64,000 nt of DNA, taken from positions 96,185 to 160,184 of the forward strand of contig JAFZKH010000007.1 of NCBI GenBank assembly GCA_017553685.1, given 5' to 3'. A program made the position numbers and the translations under genes. Positions 1 to 9,595 of the stretch are shown piece by piece. The DNA comes from Bacilli bacterium (lineage in GTDB: Bacteria > Bacillota_I > Bacilli_A > RF39 > UBA660). Each line of letters starts with the position of its first letter. Position 1 is the first letter of the stretch. The notes beneath the pieces were generated by a model. That model saw nothing but the letters and a program-made list of their open reading frames with translations. It did not search any database and was not told where the DNA came from.

Positions 1-294
1 TCTACTATTAGAACACTTGGTGGAAATAAAAAAGTATTAAATGATTTACTTAATATAGAATTATTAATAGATATTAATATAGCATATATCATATTTACTA
101 CAATATTAATATTAATAAGACATAAGATAATACTTAAGATTGATTATATATATCAATTAAGTACATTCTTTACAGTTAAAGACTACATAATTATATATAT
201 AGTTTTAATGGTAATGTCTATTTTGATTGCTAATAGATATTCTAATAAACTATTTGGTGGTTCTGTAATGTCTAATTATAGGGAGAATGAATAA
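1..294 (+). CDS. ABC transporter permease, FtsX-like, C-terminal fragment (cut by window edge)
   Basis: Frame 1 is open from the first base to TAA at 292-294 and gives the last 97 residues of a membrane protein. It starts with STIRTLGGNKK, the cytoplasmic stretch found between the transmembrane helices of FtsX/MacB-type permeases, then has two hydrophobic segments and a short polar tail. The same motif (TMRAIGVKK) occurs in the next gene's permease domain, one base downstream, so the two probably form one exporter of the BceAB/MacB type. Family assignment is from motif and context only; the 5' part lies outside the window. Confidence 0.6.
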   Translation, partial: STIRTLGGNKKVLNDLLNIELLIDINIAYIIFTTILILIRHKIILKIDYIYQLSTFFTVKDYIIIYIVLMVMSILIANRYSNKLFGGSVMSNYRENE

Positions 295-295
295 T

Positions 296-2725
296 ATGAT
301 AAAGTTAGTTAATGTAAATAAATATTTTAATAGATTTAAAAGCAATCAAATACATGTTATTAATAATACTACTTTAGATTTACCTGAAACTGGATTAGTA
401 GCTCTTTTAGGTGAAAGTGGTTGTGGTAAAACAACCCTTCTTAATGCTATAGGTGGTCTTGATAAGATTAATTCAGGATCTATCTATATTAATGGAAAAA
501 AGATGCCAAGAGGAACTACTTATACTAAAGATAAACTAAGAACATTAAATATTGGTTATATATTCCAAAACTTTAATTTATTAGATAACATGACTGTTTT
601 TGATAATATTGCAATATCTTTAAAGATGATTGGTATCAAAAATAAAAAAGAAATTGAAAAAAGAGTATATTATGTTCTTGAACAAACTAATATGTATAGA
701 TTTAGAAATAGATTATGTTCTGATTTATCGGGAGGTCAAAGACAAAGAGTAGCTATAGCAAGAGCTTTAGTTAAAAATCCATCTGTTATTATTGCAGATG
801 AACCTACAGGTAATCTAGATTCTAAAAATACAATAGAAGTCATGAATATTATTAAACATATTTCTACTTCTAAACTAGTTTTACTAGTTACTCATGAAAA
901 AGAAATAGCATACTTCTATGCATCTAGAATTATTAAACTAGAAGACGGAAAGATTATTTCTAATGAAGAAAATACAGATAATAATGAATTAGATTTAAGA
1001 ATGGATAATAAAATCTATCTTAAAGACTATAAAATACAAGATACTTTCCAAAAATATGGTTATAATTTTAATATTTATACTAATCATGAGATTAGTTTAG
1101 ATCTACAAATAGCTGTTAAAAATGGAAATATCTATATTAAATCAAATAATAGTAATATAGAAGTAGTAGATGACAACTCAAATATAGAATTTGTAGATGA
1201 TAATTATAAAGCTATTACTAAAGAAGATTATGAAAAGAATACTTTTGATTTATCTAAACTAGACAATTCCAAACATAAAATTAGATATTCATCTATATAT
1301 AGTTTACTTGGAGGTCTAATACTAGGATTTAAGAAAGTTAAATCATATACAGTACTTAAGAAAATACTATTAATAGGTTTTGTATTCTCAGTTATGTTTA
1401 TTTTCTATGCTCTTAGTAATATATTTGGAATACTTGATATTAAAGATTCACAATTTGTTGAATATAACAAAAATTATTATGTAATATCATCATCAAAGAA
1501 AAATGTAGAACTATATGAAAAATTAAAGAATATGGAATCAGTAGAGTATGTTATTCCTGGTAGTTCATCAGTTAATTTCTCATTTGTTAGTGAACTATAT
1601 CAATATAAGTACAATAATCCTATATATAAGGCCTCTATGGTAGCAGTTTCTACTATTACTGATAAAGATATCATTACAGGAAAACTCCCTGAAAATAGCC
1701 ATGAAATTGTCTTAGATAAGTTTATATATGAATCATATAAAAATAGTATGACTAGTCCAATAAACCAATATAATATTCTAAAATATGAAGATTTTGTTGG
1801 TAAACAAATTAAACTTGGAAAAGAAACTTATACTATAGTAGGAGTTTCAGATCAAAGTAGTCCATCTTTATATGTAGATTCTTCTGAATTTGTCAAAATT
1901 CTAAATAATAACGTAGAAAGTGAAAGTTATTATGATAGAGTAGATTCTAATCAAACTTATAAGAGTTATATAGATTCAGGAGTAACAGTTAAAAAAGGAA
2001 GACTTCCTGAAAATGATTATGAAGTTATGATTAACTATAGTAACTATAATCCTTATGATAATACATATAAAATAGATAAAGAAACAAACTTTAAAATCAA
2101 TGAAAGAAACTTAGTTTTAGTAGGTTTCTATGAATCTCCTAGAAATGAATCTACTTATTATGTTAATGAAAATATGATTAATGTATTAAATATATGTAAA
2201 TTAAAAGACTTTACTATATATCCAAAAGATGAAAAAGCATTTGTTGATGAAATAAAGAATATGGATATTAAATATAAGAAAACATATGATGCATCTAAAG
2301 AATCATTTAAAAAGAGTCAATTAAAACAAACAAGAAGTTCCATTATAATTGCATGTGTTTTACTTGGTATATCATTCTTAGAGATATATTTAATGATTAG
2401 ATCATCATTTATATCTAGAATTAAAGAAGTAGGTACTATGAGAGCAATAGGAGTTAAGAAAACAGATATATATAAGATGTTCTCTAATGAAATAATAGCT
2501 ATTTCTATAATTACTTCTATTCCAGGTATTTGGTTAATGTATAATATTTTAAAATCAATAACAGACCTAGAATTCTTTAAAAATAATTATATGTTAGATT
2601 ATAAAGTTGCTCTTTTATCTGGATTAATATTCCTAGTATTTAACTTAGTAGTAGGTTTACTTCCAGTAAAAGGAACTATTAGAAAATCGCCTGCATCAAT
2701 ACTATCTAGAAACGATGTAGATTAA
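296..2725 (+). CDS. ABC transporter ATP-binding/permease fusion (MacB/FtsX type)
   Basis: The protein of 809 aa fuses an ATPase and a permease. Residues 1-220 are the ATPase: Walker A GESGCGKTT at 39-47, signature LSGGQ at 144-148, Walker B with D168/E169 followed by the PTGNLDS D-loop. A linker, one transmembrane helix near 358-382, a large extracytoplasmic domain to about 675 and three C-terminal helices follow, the MacB-like topology. Such exporters move peptides or lipids outward or sense antimicrobial peptides; the substrate cannot be read from sequence. ATG 296 is preferred over ATG 287 because AGGGAG at 280-285 is correctly spaced only for 296. The upstream partial permease ends one base before. 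Confidence 0.88.
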   Translation: MIKLVNVNKYFNRFKSNQIHVINNTTLDLPETGLVALLGESGCGKTTLLNAIGGLDKINSGSIYINGKKMPRGTTYTKDKLRTLNIGYIFQNFNLLDNMTVFDNIAISLKMIGIKNKKEIEKRVYYVLEQTNMYRFRNRLCSDLSGGQRQRVAIARALVKNPSVIIADEPTGNLDSKNTIEVMNIIKHISTSKLVLLVTHEKEIAYFYASRIIKLEDGKIISNEENTDNNELDLRMDNKIYLKDYKIQDTFQKYGYNFNIYTNHEISLDLQIAVKNGNIYIKSNNSNIEVVDDNSNIEFVDDNYKAITKEDYEKNTFDLSKLDNSKHKIRYSSIYSLLGGLILGFKKVKSYTVLKKILLIGFVFSVMFIFYALSNIFGILDIKDSQFVEYNKNYYVISSSKKNVELYEKLKNMESVEYVIPGSSSVNFSFVSELYQYKYNNPIYKASMVAVSTITDKDIITGKLPENSHEIVLDKFIYESYKNSMTSPINQYNILKYEDFVGKQIKLGKETYTIVGVSDQSSPSLYVDSSEFVKILNNNVESESYYDRVDSNQTYKSYIDSGVTVKKGRLPENDYEVMINYSNYNPYDNTYKIDKETNFKINERNLVLVGFYESPRNESTYYVNENMINVLNICKLKDFTIYPKDEKAFVDEIKNMDIKYKKTYDASKESFKKSQLKQTRSSIIIACVLLGISFLEIYLMIRSSFISRIKEVGTMRAIGVKKTDIYKMFSNEIIAISIITSIPGIWLMYNILKSITDLEFFKNNYMLDYKVALLSGLIFLVFNLVVGLLPVKGTIRKSPASILSRNDVD

Positions 2726-2729
2726 TATA

Positions 2730-2765
2730 AAATATAGTCACTAAAAAGTGGCTATATTTTTTTAT
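2730..2765 (+). terminator. Intrinsic terminator of the ABC exporter operon
   Basis: Thirteen-bp stem (2730-2742 with 2747-2759, one G-T pair), AAAA loop, then a T run just after the stop codon. Confidence 0.85.
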
Positions 2766-2782
2766 TATCTAAATGAATTATA

Positions 2783-2811
2783 TTGACATTTATATCAAAA
2801 TATAATACAAT
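2783..2811 (+). promoter_or_regulatory. Sigma-A promoter of greA-tig
   Basis: TTGACA at 2783-2788 and TACAAT at 2806-2811 with a 17-bp spacer. A TATAAT at 2801 would leave only 12 bp and is less likely. Confidence 0.75.
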
Positions 2812-2851
2812 TTTATACGTTTAGTGCAACATTACATAAGGAGTGAATGAC

Positions 2852-3322
2852 ATGAACGAAAAGAAAGAAATATTTTTAACTAAAGAGGGTTTAAATGAAT
2901 TACAAGAGGAGTTAAAAGATCTAAAAGAGAATAAACGTCCTGAAGTAATTAATCAAATAAAAGAAGCTAGAGCTCAAGGAGATTTATCTGAAAATGCAGA
3001 ATATCATGCTGCTAAAGATAAACAAGGTCAAATTGAAGCTAGAATTAAAGAAATTGAATACTTAATTGATAATGCTACACTTATATCTAATACAAAATCA
3101 AGTACAGTTAAAATAGGTTCAACAGTTGAAATTGAATATGTAGATGATAAAGAAACTGATACATATCAAATAGTAGGTTCAACAGAAGCAGATCCATTTG
3201 AAAACAAAATATCTAATGAATCTCCAATTGCAATTGCAATTATTGGTAAGAAAGTTGGAGAAGTAGTTTCTATTGAAAGTCCAAACGGAAGTTACGATAT
3301 TAAAATCGTATCTATTAAGTAG
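2852..3322 (+). CDS. greA: Transcription elongation factor GreA
   Basis: GreA rescues backtracked RNA polymerase by stimulating transcript cleavage through the secondary channel. The 156-aa product has the expected length and layout: an N-terminal antiparallel coiled coil (residues 1-75) carrying the conserved GDLSENAEYHAAK stretch with its acidic tip residues, then the FKBP-like domain ending in SPNGSYDIKIVSI. The start is ATG 2852, eight bases after AAGGAG at 2838-2843; the in-frame GTG at 2843 overlaps that Shine-Dalgarno and is rejected. It is first in an operon with tig, whose Shine-Dalgarno overlaps the greA stop codon. Confidence 0.96.
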   Translation: MNEKKEIFLTKEGLNELQEELKDLKENKRPEVINQIKEARAQGDLSENAEYHAAKDKQGQIEARIKEIEYLIDNATLISNTKSSTVKIGSTVEIEYVDDKETDTYQIVGSTEADPFENKISNESPIAIAIIGKKVGEVVSIESPNGSYDIKIVSIK

Positions 3323-3331
3323 GAGGTATAT

Positions 3332-4573
3332 ATGAAAAATATTCATGAAATAGAAGTAGAATTCAAAGGTAAAAAATGGGAAGAAGCTATTGATAAAGCA
3401 TTTAATGTAGCTAAAGATAAAGTTACTATTCCTGGTTTTAGAAAAGGTAAAGTAACTAAAGAAGTATTTATTAAGAAATATGGTAAAGAAAGTCTTTACT
3501 ATGATGCAATTAATGCTTTACTAAGTGTTGAATATCCTAAAGTATTAAAAGATAATAAATTAGAACCAATTATAAACCCTAATATAGATGTTCTAGAAGT
3601 ATGTGATGATTGCTGTAAAGTTAAATTCACTATTACTACTAGACCAGAAGTTAAAATTAAAAAATATAAAGATTTAAAAGTTAAGAAAGATGAAGTTAAA
3701 GTTTCTAAAGAAGAAATAGATGAAGAAGTTAAAAACTTACAAGCTAGAATGGCTGATATAGTTATTAAAGAAGGTAAGATTGAAAACGGAGATATTGCTA
3801 TAATTGACTTTGAAGGATTCAAAGATGGTGTAGCATTCGAAGGTGGTAAAGGTGAAAACTATTCACTAACTATCGGATCTAATTCATTTATTCCTGGTTT
3901 TGAAGAAGGTTTAATTGGTCTTAAATCTGGTGATGATAAAGATTTAAAATTAACTTTCCCAGAAAATTATCATTCTGAAGAATTAAAAGGTCAAAAAGTT
4001 GTATTTAAAGTTAAAGTACATGAAGTTAAGACTAAAAAATTACCTGAACTTAATGAGGATTTCTTCTTAGACCTTGGTATGGAAGGTGTTAAAGACGAAA
4101 AATCTTTAAAAGATGTTATTAAAGATCAAATATCTGCTAGAAAAGAATATGAAGCAGATAATAAATATATTGATGCTTTACTTGAAGAAATTTCTAAGAA
4201 TACTGAAGTTGAAATACCAAATGAATTAGTAGAAGAAGAAATTGATAAGATGATTGAAGAATATTCAAGAAATCTTCAAATGCAAGGAATGAGCTTAGAT
4301 GCGTACTATAAGTATACAAATAGTACTGAAGATGCTTTAAGAGAACAAATGAGAAATGATGCATCTATTAGAGTTAAATATAGATTTATGCTTGAAGAAA
4401 TAGTTAAATTAGAAGACATCAAAGTAACTAAGAAAGAAATAGATGAAGAAATAAAGAAAGCTGCTAAAGCTTATAATATTCCTGAAGAAGAATTCAAGGA
4501 ACATATTGGTGGAACTGATATGATTGAATATGAACTTCAAATGAGAAAAGCAATTGATGTAATTAAAAAATAA
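3332..4573 (+). CDS. tig: Trigger factor, ribosome-associated chaperone and prolyl isomerase
   Basis: Trigger factor binds ribosomal protein L23 at the exit tunnel and shields nascent chains. The 413-aa product shows the N-terminal ribosome-binding domain with the signature GFRKGK at 35-40 (the usual GFRxGxxP loop, with Thr where Pro is common), an FKBP-type PPIase domain at about 150-235 containing IPGFEEGLIGLKSGD, and the helical C-terminal chaperone arms. The acidic, lysine-rich composition is normal for AT-rich genomes. AGGAGG at 3321-3326 overlaps the greA stop, so translation is probably coupled. Lon lies immediately downstream, a common quality-control neighbourhood, but has its own promoter. 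Confidence 0.95.
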   Translation: MKNIHEIEVEFKGKKWEEAIDKAFNVAKDKVTIPGFRKGKVTKEVFIKKYGKESLYYDAINALLSVEYPKVLKDNKLEPIINPNIDVLEVCDDCCKVKFTITTRPEVKIKKYKDLKVKKDEVKVSKEEIDEEVKNLQARMADIVIKEGKIENGDIAIIDFEGFKDGVAFEGGKGENYSLTIGSNSFIPGFEEGLIGLKSGDDKDLKLTFPENYHSEELKGQKVVFKVKVHEVKTKKLPELNEDFFLDLGMEGVKDEKSLKDVIKDQISARKEYEADNKYIDALLEEISKNTEVEIPNELVEEEIDKMIEEYSRNLQMQGMSLDAYYKYTNSTEDALREQMRNDASIRVKYRFMLEEIVKLEDIKVTKKEIDEEIKKAAKAYNIPEEEFKEHIGGTDMIEYELQMRKAIDVIKK

Positions 4574-4594
4574 GACTAAAAGTCTTATTTTTTT
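4568..4594 (+). terminator. Terminator of greA-tig, overlapping the tig stop codon
   Basis: AAATAAGACT pairs with AGTCTTATTT around an AAA loop, followed by T's. The 5' arm includes the last lysine codon and the stop. Confidence 0.85.
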
Positions 4595-4605
4595 ATGTTT
4601 TATTA

Positions 4606-4633
4606 TTGACTTATCTTTAGAATAATTTATAAT
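4606..4633 (+). promoter_or_regulatory. Sigma-A promoter of lon
   Basis: TTGACT at 4606-4611 and TATAAT at 4628-4633, 16-bp spacer. I see no CIRCE element or CtsR-type heptad repeat, so heat control is not evident. Confidence 0.78.
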
Positions 4634-4666
4634 AAACAATGTTTGTTAATAAAGGAGGTAAAAGCC

Positions 4667-6973
4667 ATGATAAAAACTAAACTACCAGTAATCATCCTTA
4701 GAAATATGGTTCTTTTACCCCTTGGAGAACTTAAACTAGAAATAGAAAATGAAGAAGATAAAGAAATAATTTATAATGCGGTCAATAAACATAATGGTTA
4801 CTGTCTTCTTGTAACCCCAAAATATATTACTAATGATAATTTAAATACAAGTGATTTACCTAATATGGGAGTTATAGGTAAAATAACAAGTAATATAGTA
4901 CTTCCAAATGAACATATTAGAATTAATATAAGAGGTATTAATAGAGCAGATATCTATGAATATATTCAAAAAGAAAATATATTAGATGCTATTATAGGTC
5001 CTATTAAAATAGAGGATATCTCTGAAGAAGAAAATGATGCATGTTTAAGAGTCATTAAAAAAGAATTTGCAAACTATGTTAATGTAATGCCTAATATTTC
5101 TAATATGATTATTACTAAAATAAATGAAGAAACATCATTAGAAAAAGTTACAGATATAATAGTTAATATATTACCTTTATCTTTTCAAAATAAATATTTA
5201 TTCTTAACTACTATAAACCCTATAGTAAGAGGCAATTATTTAATAGATTTACTAGTTAAAGAAGAAAAAGTAGAAAGATTAGAAAAGAATATTGAAACTG
5301 ATCTTCAAAAAGAGCTAGATAAATCACAAAAAGAGTTTATTTTAAGAGAAAAATTAAATGTAATTAAAAAAGAACTTGGAGATAAAGATTCTAAAGAAGA
5401 AGATATTGATGAAATAAGAAAGAAAATAAATAATTTAGATGCTCCAAAGAATATAATTGATAGATTAAATAAAGAAGTAAATAGATTTGAAACAATACCA
5501 TTTACTTCACCTGAATATACTATTACTAAGAATTATATAGATACTTTATTATCTATTCCTTTTGGAGAATATACTTTAGATGAAGAAAATCTTGATTCAA
5601 TTAAACAAGTATTAGATGAAAATCATAATGGACTAGAACCTATTAAAGAAAGAATTCTAGAGTATATCTCAGTTAAAAAATTAACTAATTCATTAACTAG
5701 TCCTATTATTTGTTTAGTAGGTCCTCCTGGAGTAGGTAAAACATCTTTAGCATATTCAATAGCTAAAGCTTTAAATAGAAACTTTGTTAAGATTTCCGTT
5801 GGAGGAGTATCAGATGAAAATGAAATTACAGGACATAGAAAAACTTATGTAGGAGCTATGCCTGGTAGAATTATTTCGTCTATTATTAAATCAAAGAGTA
5901 TGAATCCATTATTCTTAATAGATGAAATAGATAAAATGGGTAAAGGTATAAATGGAGATCCTGCTTCTGCTATGTTAGAAGTCCTAGATAAAGAACAAAA
6001 TAAGACATTTAGTGATAATTATATAGAAGAAGGTATAGATTTATCTAATGTTATGTTTGTTTTAACTGCTAATAACATAGAAGACATTCCATATCCATTA
6101 TTAGATAGATTAGAAATAATAGAATTATCTTCATATACAGAATTTGAAAAGATAGATATAGTTAAAAATCATTTATTTGATATATTACTTAAAGAACATG
6201 GTTTAACTAATTCAGTTACTATATCTGAGTCTGCTATTAAATATATAATTAGTAATTATACAAAAGAAGCTGGAGTACGTGAACTTAGACGTGTTTTAAG
6301 CACTATTTTAAGAAAGATTGCAAAGGAACAAGTAAATAATCAAAAGAAGATAAATATTACCTCTAAAGAGGTTAAAAAGTATCTTGGAAAAGAGAAATAT
6401 AATTCTATTAATAATGAAGATCATGAAGCAGGTGTTGTTAATGGTCTTGGTTATACTCCTTTTGGAGGAGTTCTTCTTCCAATAGAAACTGACTTTTATG
6501 ATGGAACAGGTAAAATAATACTTACAGGTTCACTTGGAGAAGTAATGAAAGAAAGTGCTTCTGTAGCACTTGGTTACGTAAAAAGTAATTTAAAAGAGTT
6601 TAAAATTAATAAGAAATTACTTGAAGAAAATGACTTGCATATAAATGCTTTAGAGGGTGCTACTAAGAAAGATGGACCATCAGCAGGTGTAACTTTAACA
6701 ACTGCTATAATATCATCTTTAACAGGCACTAAAGTATCTCATAAAATAGCTATGACCGGAGAAATTACTTTAAAAGGTAAAGTACTTAAAATAGGTGGTC
6801 TAAAAGAAAAAGTAATTGGGGCATATAATAATGGAGTAGATACTATATTTATTCCAAAAACTAATGAAAATGATTTGGAAGAGATACCAAATGAAATTAA
6901 AAAGAAAGTAAATTTCATATTAGTAGACAATTATAAAGATATATATGATAAAATCTTTCTAGGTGATAAATAA
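4667..6973 (+). CDS. lon: ATP-dependent protease La (LonA)
   Basis: Lon degrades misfolded and selected regulatory proteins in the cytoplasm as a hexamer. The 768-aa product has the N-terminal LON substrate domain (about 1-190), a coiled-coil linker, the AAA+ module with Walker A GPPGVGKTS at 352-360 and Walker B around D419 (LIDEIDK), and the C-terminal protease domain with catalytic Ser672 in KDGPSAG and Lys715 in GGLKEK. The 43-residue Ser-Lys spacing equals that of E. coli Lon, so the dyad is intact. ATG 4667 follows AAAGGAGG at 4651-4658; the upstream TTG 4643 is rejected. The next gene overlaps the stop codon. Confidence 0.97.
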   Translation: MIKTKLPVIILRNMVLLPLGELKLEIENEEDKEIIYNAVNKHNGYCLLVTPKYITNDNLNTSDLPNMGVIGKITSNIVLPNEHIRINIRGINRADIYEYIQKENILDAIIGPIKIEDISEEENDACLRVIKKEFANYVNVMPNISNMIITKINEETSLEKVTDIIVNILPLSFQNKYLFLTTINPIVRGNYLIDLLVKEEKVERLEKNIETDLQKELDKSQKEFILREKLNVIKKELGDKDSKEEDIDEIRKKINNLDAPKNIIDRLNKEVNRFETIPFTSPEYTITKNYIDTLLSIPFGEYTLDEENLDSIKQVLDENHNGLEPIKERILEYISVKKLTNSLTSPIICLVGPPGVGKTSLAYSIAKALNRNFVKISVGGVSDENEITGHRKTYVGAMPGRIISSIIKSKSMNPLFLIDEIDKMGKGINGDPASAMLEVLDKEQNKTFSDNYIEEGIDLSNVMFVLTANNIEDIPYPLLDRLEIIELSSYTEFEKIDIVKNHLFDILLKEHGLTNSVTISESAIKYIISNYTKEAGVRELRRVLSTILRKIAKEQVNNQKKINITSKEVKKYLGKEKYNSINNEDHEAGVVNGLGYTPFGGVLLPIETDFYDGTGKIILTGSLGEVMKESASVALGYVKSNLKEFKINKKLLEENDLHINALEGATKKDGPSAGVTLTTAIISSLTGTKVSHKIAMTGEITLKGKVLKIGGLKEKVIGAYNNGVDTIFIPKTNENDLEEIPNEIKKKVNFILVDNYKDIYDKIFLGDK

Positions 6974-7329
6974 TGGAAATATTTGAAAAAATAAAAGAAT
7001 ATATTGGTCAAAAAGTAATTTTATATTATTATCATGGCGGTAATGTATTTGAAATAACTCAAGAGTTAAAAGGAGTAGAAGATTATTCAAATGTTACTCT
7101 TGCTAATACAAGTTATCCATTTATAAATAAAGTATCAGGAATAGGTACTATTACCACTTTAGATGGAAAAGTAATATATAATAATCCAATAATAAATGAA
7201 GCATATATATGCAAAACAGATGAAGAATTTGAAGAATGTAAAAAGCAAACTTTTGGAGAAGATTATCAAGAGAAAAAGAAGGCTTATAATCTTCAAAAAC
7301 ATACTGTAAAACCAAAAAGTGTTAATTAA
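6973..7329 (+). CDS. Small protein of unknown function, translationally coupled to lon
   Basis: This 118-aa product is not recognised. Its ATG shares the last A of the lon stop codon (TAATG at 6971-6975), so it is read from the lon transcript by termination-reinitiation, and a terminator follows it. The N-terminal half looks like a small beta-rich domain (VILYYYHGGNVFEIT, then SGIGTITTLDGKVIYNN); the C-terminus is lysine-rich and probably disordered. No signal peptide, membrane segment or cysteine pair is visible. The tight coupling suggests a role linked to proteolysis or stress, which is inference from position only. Confidence 0.72.
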   Translation: MEIFEKIKEYIGQKVILYYYHGGNVFEITQELKGVEDYSNVTLANTSYPFINKVSGIGTITTLDGKVIYNNPIINEAYICKTDEEFEECKKQTFGEDYQEKKKAYNLQKHTVKPKSVN

Positions 7330-7360
7330 GATATTATTTAAAAATAATATCTTCTTTTTT
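7328..7360 (+). terminator. Terminator of the lon operon
   Basis: AAGATATTATT (7328-7338) pairs with AATAATATCTT (7343-7353), followed by a T-rich run. The first arm overlaps the stop codon. Confidence 0.85.
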
Positions 7361-7402
7361 TATTAAATTTTGATATAATTATACATGTAGGTGGTGATAA
7401 AG

Positions 7403-9334
7403 ATGTTTAAAAAATTAGTAGAAAATATTAACTTAACTAGAGCATCTTTATGCCTTGAAAAAATAACTACAGGTAATTATAAACAAAAAGTAAAAGCATA
7501 TGATAAATTAAAGAAAATACCTATAACTAAAGAAATAGGTCTAAGAATAATAGAAATATCTACTAAAAGATATAGTGATGAATTTAAAGACATGAATATT
7601 AATTCAATGTTATTACTTCTATTATTTAATAATTTTGATAAAGAATTTTGTGATGAATTAAATAATATTTTTGATGATTTAGAAGAACAAACTAAATTAG
7701 ATTTATTATCTTATTTAGCAGATTCCGATAATGTTGATGCAATACTATTATGGAAATATTTAGTTATATATAGATTTGATACTAAAGAGAATAAAATACC
7801 TATAGGTAAACTTGGATCTAATAAAGAAAACTATGATTTATTATTCCCAGATTTATATAGTATATTTAAAACAGATGAAAAGAGATATTCTTTAATTATT
7901 TTATTAAATAGCTTTATTAATCTTGGAGTAGTTCCAATAGATGATTTAAAAAAGAATAAGAAAAACTTAGTTAAGCATATATTAATGCCACTTGAAGAAT
8001 TATCTAAATTTAAATTAAAAGCTAATGAAGATTATATGACTAACAAAGAATATTTGGGTTTAAGATATGTAGTAGAATGCACTTTAAACATTGAATATTA
8101 TTGTAATAGTACTAAAACTAAAACATTATTAGATAAATTATTTAAACATAAAGATAATCAATTAAAACTATTTGTTTTAGAATCATTCATTAAAAAGAAA
8201 AAGAAAATTAAAAGTCTTAACTTAACACCTATAGCTAAAGACTTAAGAAGTAGATATCTTTTATATAATTTATTATCTTTCTATGGCGAAGAAAAATTAA
8301 TGCCAAAAAAATATAATAATGAAAAAGATATTTATGAATCAGAATTATATAATATTTATGCAAATACTTATAATTATGAAAAAGAACCTGAATCTATTAA
8401 ATTCTATAAACAAGTAGAAAGAGATGGAAAGAATTATTACCTATATAAATTTAAATCAAAGAAAGATTATAATTCAGTAGTTAAAGATTTTGCAACAGAT
8501 TTTATATTAAAAAATAATCATTTAGATAAATATTTAGAAAACATAGAAGAAACATATATTGGTATTGGTGGAGGAAGAGAAGATGGAGATCTTCTTACAT
8601 TTAATCCTGAAATAACTAAATACTTTGATGTTTATGATAAAAAGAAATCTATTGATGATTATTTAGATATATTCTTTAAAAAGGAAACTACTGAAGTACC
8701 AACTGTAGTAGATGAGCCTTCTATTAGAACTCCAGAAGGAGAATTAGAAGAAGCAAAGAATGCTAAACTAAAGAAAATATTTAATATGAATGTATTCTAT
8801 ATTTTCCAATCAGCAGTAATAATTATATTACTTGTAGTATTAATTTTATATATAAATGATATTAATATATTTAGATTAAATAAAGGTAAATATAAAGTGG
8901 ATAATATTACATATAAATCTACTGAATTTTCTAAAGTAACTGATTTTAATGAAATTAATGGACACGATATATATAATGGAGAAGATGAAGTATATTATGT
9001 ATTAGTATTTAAATATAAAGATTCTTCAGAATATTATACATTTATTAAAACTCTAATAGAAAACAACTATAAAGTATTCTATGTAGATTTAAGTAAAGAA
9101 GATAATATATTCTTAAAAGAACCAAATGAAACAGGATTAACTATTACTAAAGATAGATTTATAAAAGTTAATAATCATGATTTTGAATACTATGTAGATG
9201 GTAAAGAATTTATATTAAAAGAATTAAAATCTGAAACTAATGAAGTAATTAAACAAAATACTTTAAGAAAAATAGAAGAAGAAAATAAGAAAAAAGAAGA
9301 ACAAGAAAATGTTGAAAATACTCCAAATGAGTAG
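7403..9334 (+). CDS. Single-pass membrane protein with large helical cytoplasmic domain, unknown function
   Basis: The 643-aa product is not recognised. Roughly residues 1-460 are alpha-helical and charged, reminiscent of helical repeat scaffolds, with a glycine-rich IGIGGGREDGD segment near 390. A single hydrophobic helix lies at about 465-486, followed by an outer domain of about 120 residues and a Glu/Lys tail. Without a signal peptide the N-terminal part should be cytoplasmic. ATG 7403 is chosen because AGGTGGTGA at 7389-7397 is its Shine-Dalgarno; the in-frame GTG 7391 lies within it. An extended -10 (TGATATAAT, 7371-7379) precedes. There is no terminator; the T-box promoter begins inside its last codons. 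Confidence 0.7.
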   Translation: MFKKLVENINLTRASLCLEKITTGNYKQKVKAYDKLKKIPITKEIGLRIIEISTKRYSDEFKDMNINSMLLLLLFNNFDKEFCDELNNIFDDLEEQTKLDLLSYLADSDNVDAILLWKYLVIYRFDTKENKIPIGKLGSNKENYDLLFPDLYSIFKTDEKRYSLIILLNSFINLGVVPIDDLKKNKKNLVKHILMPLEELSKFKLKANEDYMTNKEYLGLRYVVECTLNIEYYCNSTKTKTLLDKLFKHKDNQLKLFVLESFIKKKKKIKSLNLTPIAKDLRSRYLLYNLLSFYGEEKLMPKKYNNEKDIYESELYNIYANTYNYEKEPESIKFYKQVERDGKNYYLYKFKSKKDYNSVVKDFATDFILKNNHLDKYLENIEETYIGIGGGREDGDLLTFNPEITKYFDVYDKKKSIDDYLDIFFKKETTEVPTVVDEPSIRTPEGELEEAKNAKLKKIFNMNVFYIFQSAVIIILLVVLILYINDINIFRLNKGKYKVDNITYKSTEFSKVTDFNEINGHDIYNGEDEVYYVLVFKYKDSSEYYTFIKTLIENNYKVFYVDLSKEDNIFLKEPNETGLTITKDRFIKVNNHDFEYYVDGKEFILKELKSETNEVIKQNTLRKIEEENKKKEEQENVENTPNE

Positions 9335-9340
9335 TATAAT
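9312..9340 (+). promoter_or_regulatory. Promoter of the valine T-box operon
   Basis: TTGAAA at 9312-9317 and TATAAT at 9335-9340, 17-bp spacer. It overlaps the 3' end of the preceding gene, whose stop codon is 9332-9334. Confidence 0.72.
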
Positions 9341-9346
9341 ACATTT

Positions 9347-9577
9347 AACAAAGCGATGAGTAAGAGGAGTAAATTACTTAGTAATTACAAGAGATGAAAA
9401 GTCACTGGCTGAAAGCTTTTCTTAATAAAAAGTAATTGAAGGTAGCTTAGGAGCTTATTAATTGAACTAATAGTAAATTAATACGTTAACTTACGTTACA
9501 GTTTTAAGGTTATAGAAATATAACGAATTAAGGTGGTACCACGACTAGATCGTCCTTTTGGATGACTAGTCTTTTTT
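9347..9577 (+). promoter_or_regulatory. T-box riboswitch, valine specifier (GUA)
   Basis: T-box leaders bind uncharged tRNA and let transcription continue when charging is low. Stem I starts with AAAGCGATGAG (a GA kink-turn) and the 5' specifier-loop strand AGGAGTAA; the 3' strand reads GAAGGTAGC, placing the specifier GTA (Val) at 9442-9444. The T-box core AAGGTGGTACCACG lies near 9529-9543, with TGGT to pair with the tRNA ACCA end. The competing terminator is 9543-9555 with 9560-9571 plus a T run. The specifier agrees with valS, the second gene downstream. The exact 5' end is inferred from the promoter. Confidence 0.93.
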
Positions 9578-9595
9578 GTTTTAAAGGAGGCATTC

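Noticed and set aside
3499..3822. 107-aa minus-strand frame opposite tig
   Set aside because: Antisense shadow of an AT-rich coding region; similar shadows exist opposite valS, typA, the 520-aa gene, thyA and others, none with a Shine-Dalgarno or credible composition.
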